A stretch of DNA of 64,000 bases from an uncultured Lachnospiraceae bacterium (lineage in GTDB: Bacteria > Bacillota > Clostridia > Lachnospirales > Anaerotignaceae), in contig CALWRB010000017.1 of the NCBI GenBank assembly GCA_944383855.1, positions 1-64,000 on the forward strand, given 5' to 3'. A program made the position numbers and the translations under genes. Positions 1 through 8,182 of this stretch are shown one piece after another. Position 1 is the stretch's first letter, and each line of letters begins with the position of its first letter. Below the pieces are notes generated by a model, which was not told where the DNA came from, did not search any database, and saw only the letters and a list, made by a program, of their open reading frames with translations.

Positions 1-128
1 AGGGTAGCAGATAATCATACCACCAAGGCTTGAACGAAGTGAAAGCCAGCGTCATTTAGGCGCTGGCTCTTAATAAGCCCTTATAGGGCTAGTGCAAACC
101 ACGTCTTTTAGGCGTGGTTATGATTTCA
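1..128 (+). mobile_element. Right end of an IS200/IS605-type element with TnpB guide-RNA-like tail
   Basis: Three small hairpins follow one another: AGCCAGCG/CGCTGGCT (44-51 and 61-68), AGCCC/GGGCT (76-80 and 86-90) and AACCACG/CGTGGTT (97-103 and 113-119). The last is followed by ATGATTTCA. A subterminal hairpin a few bases before a TTCA-like end is the usual right end of IS200/IS605 elements, where the 3' part of tnpB also encodes the omega (reRNA) guide RNA. Any tnpA or tnpB would lie before base 1 and cannot be seen. If this is right, the guide segment starts at about base 129 and runs into the end of the editing gene at 133. The exact cleavage base is uncertain. Confidence 0.6.
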
Positions 129-132
129 CATA

Positions 133-1305
133 TCACAGCGTTTCTTCCATCGCAAACCCTTTTTCTGCAAAAAAGCGTACCAAGTCTTCTTTTTTTGCCG
201 TCACATTCCCCTGCACGGCATTCGGCTTGCCGCCGCCCTTGCAGCCAAAGCATGCCTGCATTTCTTTGAGCAGTGCGTTCACCTCTGCGCCGCGGTTAAA
301 CAGCAGGAAACGGTAACCGTTCGGCGTTTCGGTAAAAACAGCTGCCGTGCCGCTGATGCTTGCGGCAAACAGATCTCCCAGATGAATCAGGTCTTTGCCG
401 TCAATGCCGTCTGCAAAACACAGATAATTTGCGGTTTCTTTCGGCAAAGCGGCTGCCTGCCTGCGGAATGTTTCGTACTTGAGCTGGCTGAGCTGCTTTT
501 TCAGTAAATCCCGCTCTGCCTTCAGCGCTTCGGCGGCTGCGCCGATCTGCGCGGGCGGAACGGACAGCAGGTGCGAGATCTTGGCGGCAGTGTCGTTTTT
601 TTCGCGGTAGTCCCGCAGCGCACGGCTGCCGCATACCAGCTCGATGCGTGTGCCGCCTTTATAGTTCTGGGCGGAAAGTATTTTGATGATGCCGATCTGC
701 CCTGCGTGGCTGACATGCAGACCGCAGCAGGCGCAGCAGTCATAGCCTTCTGCCGTGACGATACGCACATCGCCTGTCAGTTCTTTTTTACTGCGGTAAG
801 GCAGTTCTTGCAATTCCTGCGGCGAAGGGTGAGAAACCGCAAGCAAAATGTTACGGTAGATCGCCTCATTTGCCCGCTGTTCCAAAAGCGGAAGATCTTC
901 CGTTGGGATCTTATGGTTAAAATCGATTGTGACATTATCTGCTCCCATATGAAAGCCGACATTATCACAATGGTACGTTTCACAGATGACACCGGAGATG
1001 ATATGTTCCCCCGAGTGGTTCTGCATCAGATCAAACCGTCTGCCCCAGTCGATGTTTCCTTGTACTTTGGTGCCGATGGCAAGCGCTTCTTCTGTTTGGT
1101 GCAAGATTTCGCCGTCCTTTTCCTGCACATCGGTAACGGCAATGCCGTTTAGCGTGCCGTGGTCCGCAGGCTGTCCGCCGCCTTCGGGGTAGAATAAAGT
1201 TTGGTCCAGTGTGACCCAAAAGCAGCCGTCTGCCTTTTGGCAGTCTGTCACAACGGCTTGAAATGCACTTGCGTAAGTATCTTCATAATACAGTTGTCTT
1301 GTCAT
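133..1305 (-). CDS. Alanyl-tRNA editing protein (AlaX long form)
   Basis: This 390-residue protein resembles free-standing alanyl-tRNA editing domains, which hydrolyse Ser-tRNA(Ala) or Gly-tRNA(Ala) in the cytoplasm. Visible motifs are the FYPEGGGQPAD segment near residue 38, the HSGEH zinc motif (H97, H101) and a second metal motif CCGLH (C193, H197). The C-terminal half, with a long charged helix and a glycine-rich GCKGGGKPN tail, fits a DHHA1 domain, so this is the long AlaX type. The ATG at 1305 follows an AGAGG site; an upstream in-frame ATG at 1389 lies inside the preceding gene. It is probably the last gene of a minus-strand run with the MATE pump, and an insertion-element end lies only a few bases past its stop. 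Confidence 0.9.
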   Translation of the reverse strand: MTRQLYYEDTYASAFQAVVTDCQKADGCFWVTLDQTLFYPEGGGQPADHGTLNGIAVTDVQEKDGEILHQTEEALAIGTKVQGNIDWGRRFDLMQNHSGEHIISGVICETYHCDNVGFHMGADNVTIDFNHKIPTEDLPLLEQRANEAIYRNILLAVSHPSPQELQELPYRSKKELTGDVRIVTAEGYDCCACCGLHVSHAGQIGIIKILSAQNYKGGTRIELVCGSRALRDYREKNDTAAKISHLLSVPPAQIGAAAEALKAERDLLKKQLSQLKYETFRRQAAALPKETANYLCFADGIDGKDLIHLGDLFAASISGTAAVFTETPNGYRFLLFNRGAEVNALLKEMQACFGCKGGGKPNAVQGNVTAKKEDLVRFFAEKGFAMEETL

Positions 1306-1358
1306 GGTCAAAAACCTCTTTTTTTTATGATTTTTATGCTCGCCCGAAGAAAAAAATC

Positions 1359-1907
1359 TTAGGCAAGCAGGGAGATGACTTTGATACAAAAGTCGATGCC
1401 CATGCAGCTTGCGAATAGCAAAAATAAGCCTGCCAGCTGCTTTTGCGACAATGGCAGCAATAGCTTTTCCCAGAGCTTTTGCACACCATAAAGCAGTATA
1501 GCGCCGCCGATGGCAAAACGTACACTCGGGTGCAGCGCGATGCGCCCCTCAAAATGCAGTGCATAGGGCGTATAATCCCACAGCCAGCCGCCTGTGGTAT
1601 ATTCCATCAAATAGCTGGTGATAAGCTCCACTACGGTGGCGATCAAACCGGCAAGTACCGCCACTAAAACCGGCATGACGTTGATTTTGCCGCAGGAAAT
1701 CTTTTTTTCTTTCAGCCTGCCGAGTGTTGCTAACAACAACAAGGCGCCGAAGCCGTAAACGGGGCAATAGGGTCCCCATAAAAATCCACGGTTGGAGAAA
1801 GGCCAGCCGTAGATCACCGTTTCCAGAAATACCTCATAACACCAGCCCAAAACAGAGTAGGCGAAGAAGTAGAGGAACGATAAGTAAAAAATCCGTCTTT
1901 TTTCCAT
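1359..1907 (-). CDS. Putative ABC transporter permease, CmpB family membrane protein
   Basis: This is a 182-residue integral membrane protein with about five hydrophobic segments and the conserved opening FAYSVLGWCYEVFLE, followed by RGFLWGPYCPVYGFGA. Those motifs are typical of the PF06541 family, annotated as putative ABC transporter permeases although no transport function has been shown that I know of. The C-terminal half carries the family's WDYT segment. The ATG at 1907 has an AAAGGAAA ribosome site. It lies 24 bp after the MATE gene and 53 bp before the editing gene on the same strand, which suggests co-transcription. No ATPase partner is encoded nearby, so an ABC role is doubtful. Confidence 0.8.
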   Translation of the reverse strand: MEKRRIFYLSFLYFFAYSVLGWCYEVFLETVIYGWPFSNRGFLWGPYCPVYGFGALLLLATLGRLKEKKISCGKINVMPVLVAVLAGLIATVVELITSYLMEYTTGGWLWDYTPYALHFEGRIALHPSVRFAIGGAILLYGVQKLWEKLLLPLSQKQLAGLFLLFASCMGIDFCIKVISLLA

Positions 1908-1931
1908 GGGATTTCCTTTCGTCTAAATCGT

Positions 1932-3275
1932 TTATTGCGAAAGAGTGATGCCGTATACCTTTCGGTATGCGTAAAAACAGAGTATACTCATCCCAAACCC
2001 TAACCCTTCGGCGGCGGGAATCGCCAGCCAGACACCGTTGAGCGCTAAAATCAGCGGCAGAACGGTCACAGCGATCACCACAAAGACGAGGGTACGCAAA
2101 AATGACAGCATCGCAGAAATGACGCCGTTGGAAAGTGCCGTAAAGAAGGCGGAGGCGTAAATATTGACGCCCATAAACAAAAAGCAGATCGCAAACAGAC
2201 GATAGCCGTGTACCGCCATGTTGTAGACGCTGCTGCCTGCGGGGGCGAATATCGCCACGAGAAACTCCGCGAAGCATAGGCTGCAAACAAAGGTAACGAC
2301 AGAGGAAATGCCGATCATTTGCAGACTGGAAAAATGAATGCCCCGCAGTCTTTGCGTATCACGCTTACCGTAATTATAACTGATGACGGGGGCAATGCCA
2401 ATAGCATAACCCAAATATGCGGAAGAAAGCAAAAACTGCGTATAGAGAATGATGGTGATGGAAGCGACACCGTCGGAGCCTGCCAAATCCATCAAAATCA
2501 GGTTCAACAGCAATGTGACCACGCCCATGGAAAGGTTTGTGACCATTTCCGAGGAGCCGTTTGTCGCACAGCGGAATAATACGGAAGCTGAAAAACGCGG
2601 ACGCGCGAAATAGACGGTGCCTTTGCGGTTAAGAAAAAGGAAGAATACAATACCCGTGAAGGCAGGGATACAGTATCCAAGCCCCGTCGCGATGGCGGCG
2701 CCTTTGATGCCCATATCCAGCGGACCGATGAAGACATAGTCCAGTACGATATTGGTAATACCGCCGCAGACCGAAAGGAACAGCCCCAAAGAGGCGCGCC
2801 CCGCCACGATAAAAAAGACCTGAAATGTGGTGGAAAGCGCAAGCATCGGGAAGAAATAGATGCTGTAAAGCGCGTAATCTTTGCAATAGGTAAATAACGT
2901 GTCATCTGCGCCTAAAAATACGATGATTTCCTGCAGATTTTGTATTGCGATAATAGAAAAAACGAGCGACAGGAGCAGGCAGGCGCTCACCAGCAGCGAA
3001 AAATTTTCCATCGCCTCTGTTTGTTTGCCTTCGCCCATTTTTTTTGCAACGATGGCGCTGCCACCCGTGCCGAACATTGTGCCGACGGCAAGCACGCAGT
3101 TGATGATCGGATAAACGATATTGACCGCAGAAAGCGCGTCTGTTTCAATCATGCGGGAAACAAACATACCGTCTACCGTGGTATAGATACTGGTAAAGAC
3201 CATAGAAATGACAGAAGGCAGCGAAAAGCGCAGCAGCCAACTCTTGGAGATCGTATGATCCAATGCTTGTGACAT
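1932..3275 (-). CDS. MATE family efflux transporter
   Basis: The 447-residue protein has about twelve hydrophobic segments in two similar halves, the organisation of MATE cation-coupled drug and toxin exporters. The opening (residues 12-60) contains LLRFSLPSVISMVFTSIYTTVDGMFVS, typical of the MepA/DinF-like branch in Clostridia. The ATG at 3275 follows GGAGG at 9 bp. It is divergent from a MerR-type regulator, and a palindrome overlaps its own translation start region, so that regulator probably controls it. The substrate is not predictable, though MerR pairing suggests a small organic compound. Confidence 0.9.
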   Translation of the reverse strand: MSQALDHTISKSWLLRFSLPSVISMVFTSIYTTVDGMFVSRMIETDALSAVNIVYPIINCVLAVGTMFGTGGSAIVAKKMGEGKQTEAMENFSLLVSACLLLSLVFSIIAIQNLQEIIVFLGADDTLFTYCKDYALYSIYFFPMLALSTTFQVFFIVAGRASLGLFLSVCGGITNIVLDYVFIGPLDMGIKGAAIATGLGYCIPAFTGIVFFLFLNRKGTVYFARPRFSASVLFRCATNGSSEMVTNLSMGVVTLLLNLILMDLAGSDGVASITIILYTQFLLSSAYLGYAIGIAPVISYNYGKRDTQRLRGIHFSSLQMIGISSVVTFVCSLCFAEFLVAIFAPAGSSVYNMAVHGYRLFAICFLFMGVNIYASAFFTALSNGVISAMLSFLRTLVFVVIAVTVLPLILALNGVWLAIPAAEGLGFGMSILCFYAYRKVYGITLSQ

Positions 3276-3285
3276 AATTTGATAC

Positions 3286-3378
3286 CTCCATTATGAGATA
3301 ACGGCGGTTTAATAAAAACAATGGATTGCCGCCGCAGTAAAAATCGTGTATCCTATAGTAAAGTATCCCATAATGGGA
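3286..3378. promoter_or_regulatory. Divergent MATE/MerR control region with two related palindromes
   Basis: The 119-bp intergenic region holds a perfect TCCCAT-A-ATGGGA palindrome (3366-3378), just before the merR ribosome site, and a related imperfect one, CTCCATTATGAG (3286-3297), next to the MATE start. Both share the CCATwATG core. Direct GTATCC repeats (3348 and 3363) precede the first. These are likely binding sites for the adjacent MerR protein; no clean -35 is visible, which is common at MerR-activated promoters. Confidence 0.45.
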
Positions 3379-3394
3379 GAGTCAAGGAGGCATT

Positions 3395-4264
3395 ATGAGT
3401 TTTCAGAAAAATTATCAGATGCTTTCCATCGGAGAGCTTTCTGCGCTGACGGGGGTACATATCAAATCGTTACGCTACTATGGCAGACTGGGTATTTTGC
3501 CGCCTGCCTATACCGATTCCGAAACGGGATACCGCTATTATTCGCCGGCGCAGGCGGATCTGGTGTTTGCGATACAGCTTTGTGTGGAAATGGGGATACC
3601 GCTTAAGCGTTTTTCCGACTTCTGGCTGGAGCAGACACAGCAAGTGGATTATAATAAGCTGTTGGCGGAAGGCACCAGATTGATGCAGGAAAAAATCGAT
3701 GCCATGCAGGAAAGGCTGCGCTTTGCGTACGAAACGGAAGCGGAGATTGCGCGCTGTGAGCTGTGCCGCAGCCAAAAAGAGGCGATTTCCTTTGCCCTGC
3801 CGTCAAAAAGCTGCCTTTTGGTGCCGTATGAAGGCAGGCAGACAGAGGCAGGGTATGTCGTCTTGCGAAATCGCCTGATGATGCAGTGCCGCAAAAAGCA
3901 AATTCCGGTCGGTTATGAAGCAGGGCTTTTGACGGTATTTCAAGCCGAAGGCAGCAGACAATTCCTGTTTTTAGATCTGGCTGTTGGGGCGGAAAAACAG
4001 GCGGAGCGGTTGGGAATCCCCTTACTTTGCCTGCCGCAGACGGAATATCTTTGTAAAATGACAAAACAGGAAGGCATCGGAGAGGCAAAAGACCACTTTG
4101 CCGCGTTTTTTGCGCAGCATAAGGACGCTTTGGTGCTGCAAACGGAACTGTTTACCAGTATTTACCCGCCGGCGGCACCACTGTATGAACTGCGCTGTGC
4201 TGTACTTCCGAAAAATCTAAAAAATACGAAATTTTATCTTGACAGAAAAGAAAATATATTTTAA
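3395..4264 (+). CDS. MerR family transcriptional regulator
   Basis: The 289-residue protein starts with a winged-helix MerR head: SIGELSALTGVHIKSLRYY (about residues 11-29) followed by GYRYYSPAQ, then a helical dimerisation segment around residues 85-120. The remaining 160 residues look like an effector-binding domain of the BmrR/GyrI type, sensing small molecules rather than metals, as no cysteine ligand cluster is seen. The ATG at 3395 is preceded by AAGGAGG. It is divergent from the MATE pump, so it likely activates the pump in response to a pump substrate. Confidence 0.85.
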   Translation: MSFQKNYQMLSIGELSALTGVHIKSLRYYGRLGILPPAYTDSETGYRYYSPAQADLVFAIQLCVEMGIPLKRFSDFWLEQTQQVDYNKLLAEGTRLMQEKIDAMQERLRFAYETEAEIARCELCRSQKEAISFALPSKSCLLVPYEGRQTEAGYVVLRNRLMMQCRKKQIPVGYEAGLLTVFQAEGSRQFLFLDLAVGAEKQAERLGIPLLCLPQTEYLCKMTKQEGIGEAKDHFAAFFAQHKDALVLQTELFTSIYPPAAPLYELRCAVLPKNLKNTKFYLDRKENIF

Positions 4265-4287
4265 TATATGAATAGATATTCATATAT
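4264..4287. promoter_or_regulatory. ArsR-type operator 1
   Basis: A perfect inverted repeat of ATATATGAAT and ATTCATATAT with a 4-bp centre lies 17 bp before the arsR-type start. It matches the ATATGAA...TTCATAT pattern bound by SmtB/CzrA-class repressors. It starts inside the stop codon of the preceding merR gene, so the regulator and ATPase are probably transcribed from here. Confidence 0.75.
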
Positions 4288-4304
4288 GGAAAGGCGGAAA
4301 CGGC

Positions 4305-4622
4305 ATGGAAGAAAAGCAAGCCGCCTTTTTACGGGATTTGGCAGAATTTTTCAAAGTATTCGGTGATGTGACACGCATTCGCATTTTAAGTTTGCTGCAG
4401 AAGGAGAGAAGCGTCGGTGAGCTTGCGGAGGCATTAGAGATGCAGCCTTCGGCGGTTTCTCACCAGCTGCGTGTGCTGCGCCAGAATGATTTGGTCAAAT
4501 ACCGCAAGGAGGGCAAAACCGTGTTCTACTCTTTGGACGATGAGCATGTGCGTACTGTATTGGAACAGGGAATGACGCATATTCGTCATAAAAAAGGATA
4601 CACGGAAAGTGCAGAGGCATAA
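4305..4622 (+). CDS. ArsR/SmtB family metal-sensing repressor
   Basis: This 105-residue winged-helix repressor has the recognition region PSAVSHQLRVLRQNDLVKYR (residues 48-67). Its C-terminal helix carries D79-x-H81, H92 and H95, with exactly the spacing of the alpha-5 zinc site of CzrA/SmtB (D-x-H, 10 residues, H-x-x-H). That argues for Zn(II) or Co(II) sensing rather than the cysteine-based Cd/Pb site. It lies directly upstream of a P1B-type ATPase, and palindromes before both genes fit autoregulation and repression of the pump in the absence of metal. Confidence 0.92.
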   Translation: MEEKQAAFLRDLAEFFKVFGDVTRIRILSLLQKERSVGELAEALEMQPSAVSHQLRVLRQNDLVKYRKEGKTVFYSLDDEHVRTVLEQGMTHIRHKKGYTESAEA

Positions 4623-4678
4623 AGACAGGAACCGCATACAGCTTCCGGAGGCAGTGTGCGGCGGTGTTTTTTGGCAAA

Positions 4679-4700
4679 TATATGAATATATAAACATATA
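4679..4700. promoter_or_regulatory. ArsR-type operator 2
   Basis: TATATGAATA and TAAACATATA form an imperfect inverted repeat around a 2-bp centre, 36 bp before the ATPase start. The TATATGAATA half is shared with operator 1 upstream of the repressor gene, so the same repressor probably binds both and the ATPase has its own control point. Confidence 0.6.
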
Positions 4701-4735
4701 ATCATTTATGAAAAGCTCAAAAAGGAGAGAAAGGT

Positions 4736-6907
4736 ATGGGAAAAATCAGTGTGATCTGTCAGGGGCTGACGTGTGCGGACTGTAGTGCAAAGATTGAGCG
4801 GGAAGTAGCAAAGCTACCGATGGTGGAAAGTGCGATTTGGCATATGATGCAATCCAGACTGGATATGGTAACGGATGCTTCGGAAGAAGAATTGCTGCCT
4901 GCTGTAAAAGAGGTCGTGGCAAAATACGAGCCGGATGTGACGGTGCTTTCCATGCAGGAAGCTGCAGCGCATTCACACCCGCATGTGGCGCATACGCATG
5001 GCGACGGCTGCGAAGGACACGGCTGCAGCTGCCATGCTGCGCATAACTCTGCCTTGCAGGCGCAGCAGCAGGAGGAAACGGAGGAAAAAGCGGCACAAAA
5101 GAAGCTATTTTTACGCTTTGTGGTGGGCATTGCCTTGTTTTTGCTTTCCTTGACACAAACGGATACTTTAAAAGCCGTTTTGCTTGTGGGGGCATACCTG
5201 ATTTTCGGGTATGATGTACTGTTGCGTGCGGTACGCAACTGTTTCAAAGGGCAGGTGTTTGATGAGAACTTTTTGATGTCTTTATCTACCATCGGTGCGT
5301 TTTTCATTGACCAGTGGACAGAGGCGGTATTCGTTATGCTGTTTTATCAGCTGGGCGAGGCGTTCCAAGATCACGCTGTGGCGCGTTCACGCAAATCCAT
5401 TCGTGCACTGATGGATATTCGCCCCGACACGGCGCATTTGGTCACAGAGGACGGTGTTCGCAGCGTTTCGCCGGAAGAAGTGGCGGTTGGCGATGTGATC
5501 ATGGTCAAAGCGGGCGAAAAGATCCCGTTAGACGGTACTGTTTTGGAAGGCAATGCGCTGTTGGATACGGCGGCGCTGACGGGAGAATCTTTACCAGTGG
5601 CGGTGCAGGAAGGCAGTGAGGTGCTCAGCGGCAGCCTGAATCAGGATGGTGTGCTGCGGATTCGCGTGGAGAAAACATTTGCGGCTTCTGCGGTGATGCA
5701 GATTTTAGAGATGGTGGAACACGCTGCCGAGAAAAAATCCGAGACAGAGCGTTTTATCACTCGTTTTGCCAGAGTATACACGCCTGCGGTAGTGGTAGCG
5801 GCGGTACTGCTTGCGTTTGTGCCGACTTTGCTGGGCATGGGTCCTTTCACACAGTGGCTGAACCGTGCGCTGATATTCTTAGTCGTTTCCTGCCCATGTG
5901 CGCTGGTTTTAAGCGTTCCGTTGAGTTATTTTGCGGGTATCGGAGCGGCATCTGCCAAGGGTATTTTGATCAAAGGCGGCAATGGCATCGACCGCTTGGC
6001 ACAGGTAGATACCGTTGTGCTGGATAAGACGGGAACACTGACGGAAGGTACATTTCGCGTGATAAAAGTAAGCGCTCAGGACCAAACAGAGATGCTGACC
6101 CTTGCGGCAGCGGGAGAAGCGGTATCCACACACCCCATTGCCAAGGCGATTGTCCGCTATTATCAGCAAAATATCGCGCAAACATTACCGAAAGCAGAGG
6201 ACGTGCATGAAATCGGCGGTTACGGTATCGTTTACGGCACGGGAGAAGATCGTGTGCTGTTGGGCAACGCAAGACTGATGGAAAAAGAGGGGATCGCTTA
6301 CGATATGGTGCAAGAAAACGGTACGGTGGTACATGTAGCAAAGGGAAGCCGATACTTGGGGTATCTTTTGGTGGCAGATCAAATCCGTGCAGAAAGCGCG
6401 CAGGCGCTGCAGGAGCTGAGAAAACGCGGTGTGAAACAAATCGTAATGTTGACGGGCGACCGGGAAGAAACCGCAGCCGAAGTGGCAAATACACTGGGGT
6501 TGGACGCTTACCACGCACAGCTGCTGCCGCAGGGAAAAGTGGCTGCCATGGAAAAGATACTGGAAAAAGGCGATCAAACCGTTGCGTTTGTGGGTGACGG
6601 TATCAATGATGCGCCGGTACTGGCAACGGCAGATGTCGGCGTTGCGATGGGTGCGATCGGTACCGATGCTGCGATCGAGGCGGCAGATGTGGTGCTGATG
6701 CAGGACGATTTGCGGAAGTTGGCGGAAGGCATTCGTATTTCGGTAAAAACAAAACGTATTGTGCATCAAAATATTGTGTTTGCATTGGGTGTGAAGGCGG
6801 CGGTGCTGCTTTTGGGTGCGGTCGGTCTGGCAAATCTTTGGCTGGCGGTATTTGCCGATGTGGGGGTTGCTGTGCTGGCGGTGTTAAACGCAATGCGGAA
6901 AAAATGA
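4736..6907 (+). CDS. cadA: Heavy-metal-translocating P-type ATPase (Zn/Cd/Pb type)
   Basis: This 723-residue P1B-ATPase exports soft divalent metals across the cytoplasmic membrane. It has one N-terminal HMA domain with GLTCADC (residues 10-16), then a histidine/cysteine-rich linker (about 79-103) that could buffer zinc. The core shows the CPC ion motif (386-388), DKTGTLT with the phosphorylated D430, an HP motif, and GDGINDAP (620-627). The CPC plus histidine-rich linker and the upstream zinc-type ArsR repressor point to zinc or cadmium rather than copper. AAAGGAGAG precedes the ATG. A strong terminator follows. Confidence 0.93.
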   Translation: MGKISVICQGLTCADCSAKIEREVAKLPMVESAIWHMMQSRLDMVTDASEEELLPAVKEVVAKYEPDVTVLSMQEAAAHSHPHVAHTHGDGCEGHGCSCHAAHNSALQAQQQEETEEKAAQKKLFLRFVVGIALFLLSLTQTDTLKAVLLVGAYLIFGYDVLLRAVRNCFKGQVFDENFLMSLSTIGAFFIDQWTEAVFVMLFYQLGEAFQDHAVARSRKSIRALMDIRPDTAHLVTEDGVRSVSPEEVAVGDVIMVKAGEKIPLDGTVLEGNALLDTAALTGESLPVAVQEGSEVLSGSLNQDGVLRIRVEKTFAASAVMQILEMVEHAAEKKSETERFITRFARVYTPAVVVAAVLLAFVPTLLGMGPFTQWLNRALIFLVVSCPCALVLSVPLSYFAGIGAASAKGILIKGGNGIDRLAQVDTVVLDKTGTLTEGTFRVIKVSAQDQTEMLTLAAAGEAVSTHPIAKAIVRYYQQNIAQTLPKAEDVHEIGGYGIVYGTGEDRVLLGNARLMEKEGIAYDMVQENGTVVHVAKGSRYLGYLLVADQIRAESAQALQELRKRGVKQIVMLTGDREETAAEVANTLGLDAYHAQLLPQGKVAAMEKILEKGDQTVAFVGDGINDAPVLATADVGVAMGAIGTDAAIEAADVVLMQDDLRKLAEGIRISVKTKRIVHQNIVFALGVKAAVLLLGAVGLANLWLAVFADVGVAVLAVLNAMRKK

Positions 6908-6927
6908 TCGGAAATCATGGAAAAACG

Positions 6928-6959
6928 GCGGCTTTGTCTGAAAAGCCGCTGTTTTTTTT
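6928..6959 (+). terminator. Intrinsic terminator after cadA
   Basis: GCGGCTTT (6928-6935) pairs with AAAGCCGC (6942-6949) over a 6-base loop and is followed by eight T residues. It ends the arsR-cadA transcript. Confidence 0.85.
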
Positions 6960-7032
6960 CGAGGCAAACTTTTTCTAAAAACAGCCGATAAGAGTATCCA
7001 AAGATAGTTTCACAAAAGAATAACGGCAGGCA

Positions 7033-7085
7033 AAAAAACAGAGCTTTCTTCACGTCAAAGAGAAGAAAAGCTCTACTGTTTTTTT
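7033..7085. terminator. Bidirectional terminator
   Basis: AGAGCTTTCTT (7040-7050) pairs with AAGAAAAGCTCT (7063-7074), with an A run on the left and a T run on the right. It probably ends the minus-strand DUF951/mscS/C26 run and backs up the cadA terminator. Confidence 0.75.
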
Positions 7086-7102
7086 GGGGAAAAAAGCAAT
7101 GC

Positions 7103-7327
7103 TCAAAGTGAGTCTGTTTCGGTAGATGTACTTTCTGCGCTTTGCTGCGCGTGAGAAAGCACTTTTTTTACACTTTTTTCGAATTTCACGCGCGGCAGCA
7201 TGACCATATGCCCGCATTTGGTGCATTTGATGCGAAAATCCATACCCGTACGCAGAATTTCCCATTGATTGCAGCCGCAGGGGTGTGCTTTTTTCATCTG
7301 TACGATATCTCCCACAAAAAACTGCAT
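7103..7327 (-). CDS. DUF951 family protein
   Basis: This 74-residue protein carries the full DUF951 signature: GDIVQMKKAHPCG at residues 6-18, WEILRTGMDFRIKC and CTKCGHMVMLPR. Two cysteine pairs could bind zinc. The family is widespread and short in Firmicutes; its function is unknown and it is often next to mscS, as here (3 bp gap). The last 20 residues are a Ser/Thr-rich tail beyond the domain. GGGAGG precedes the ATG. Confidence 0.9.
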   Translation of the reverse strand: MQFFVGDIVQMKKAHPCGCNQWEILRTGMDFRIKCTKCGHMVMLPRVKFEKSVKKVLSHAQQSAESTSTETDSL

Positions 7328-7330
7328 GGC

Positions 7331-8182
7331 TCAAACACCTCCCGAAGTATTGTTCTGCTGCGGTGCGGAAACGATGTGAACGGTCTGCTGCGGGAACGGG
7401 ATTTCGATATGCTCCGCGTCCAGACGCAGTTTGATACGGCGGCGCAGTTCCGCCTCCACGCCAAAAGATGTTTTGACACGGCACTTTGCCACGATACGGA
7501 TTGTTACGGCAGACTCGTCCAATCCCGTTACGCCGATAATGGAAGGGGTTTCCAGAATATCGGGCAGGTCTTTTGTCTTTTCCATTTCGTCTTTTAAAAC
7601 CGCGATCGTGTGGTCAAGACCTGCTTCATAGGCGACACCGACGTCTACGATGGCATTGATATAATCTTTAGACAGATTGGTCACGATACCCAAAGAACCG
7701 TTGGGGATATTGTGTACGGCGCCTTTGGCGTCCCGTATTTTGGTAGAGCGCAGGGAAAGCGCTTCCACCGTGCCGGTGATCCCCTGTATGGTAACCAGAT
7801 CGCCTACGGCAAACTGATCCTCAAACAGCGCGAAAAAGCCTTGCAGCATATCGGAAACGACATTTTGCGCACCTAAACCAATGGCAACGGAGCCTGCGGA
7901 AGCAACGACCACCAAAGAGCTGTCGCTGACGCCCAGCTGTTTGAGAATGGCAAAAATACCGATAAAATAAATCACATATTTTAAGAAACTGGCGGTAATG
8001 GAATTCAGGGTATCCGCCTTGCGCTGTGTCAGCGCCATACGGCTGCGTTCCGTTTGTTTATGAAAGAAATGTTTGAGCGCTCTGCGGGAAATGCGGATCA
8101 GGATAGCGCATAACAGCAGTATCCCGACAATACGCAGTGCCGTAAAGCCTGCCAAAGTCAAAAAAGCAATCAGTTTTTCCAT
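7331..8182 (-). CDS. Small-conductance mechanosensitive channel, MscS family
   Basis: This 283-residue protein has an N-terminal hydrophobic region of about three helices and the pore-lining third helix SAGSVAIGLGAQNVVSDMLQ. It continues with the beta domain (GFFALFEDQFAVGDLVTI and IPNG). It releases solutes on hypo-osmotic shock. I chose the ATG at 8182 because AAGGAGG sits 7 bp upstream; longer frames run back through the neighbouring amidase gene. The start overlaps the end of that gene by 13 bp, so the two are probably translationally coupled. The C-terminus ends in a short polar tail. Confidence 0.92.
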   Translation of the reverse strand: MEKLIAFLTLAGFTALRIVGILLLCAILIRISRRALKHFFHKQTERSRMALTQRKADTLNSITASFLKYVIYFIGIFAILKQLGVSDSSLVVVASAGSVAIGLGAQNVVSDMLQGFFALFEDQFAVGDLVTIQGITGTVEALSLRSTKIRDAKGAVHNIPNGSLGIVTNLSKDYINAIVDVGVAYEAGLDHTIAVLKDEMEKTKDLPDILETPSIIGVTGLDESAVTIRIVAKCRVKTSFGVEAELRRRIKLRLDAEHIEIPFPQQTVHIVSAPQQNNTSGGV

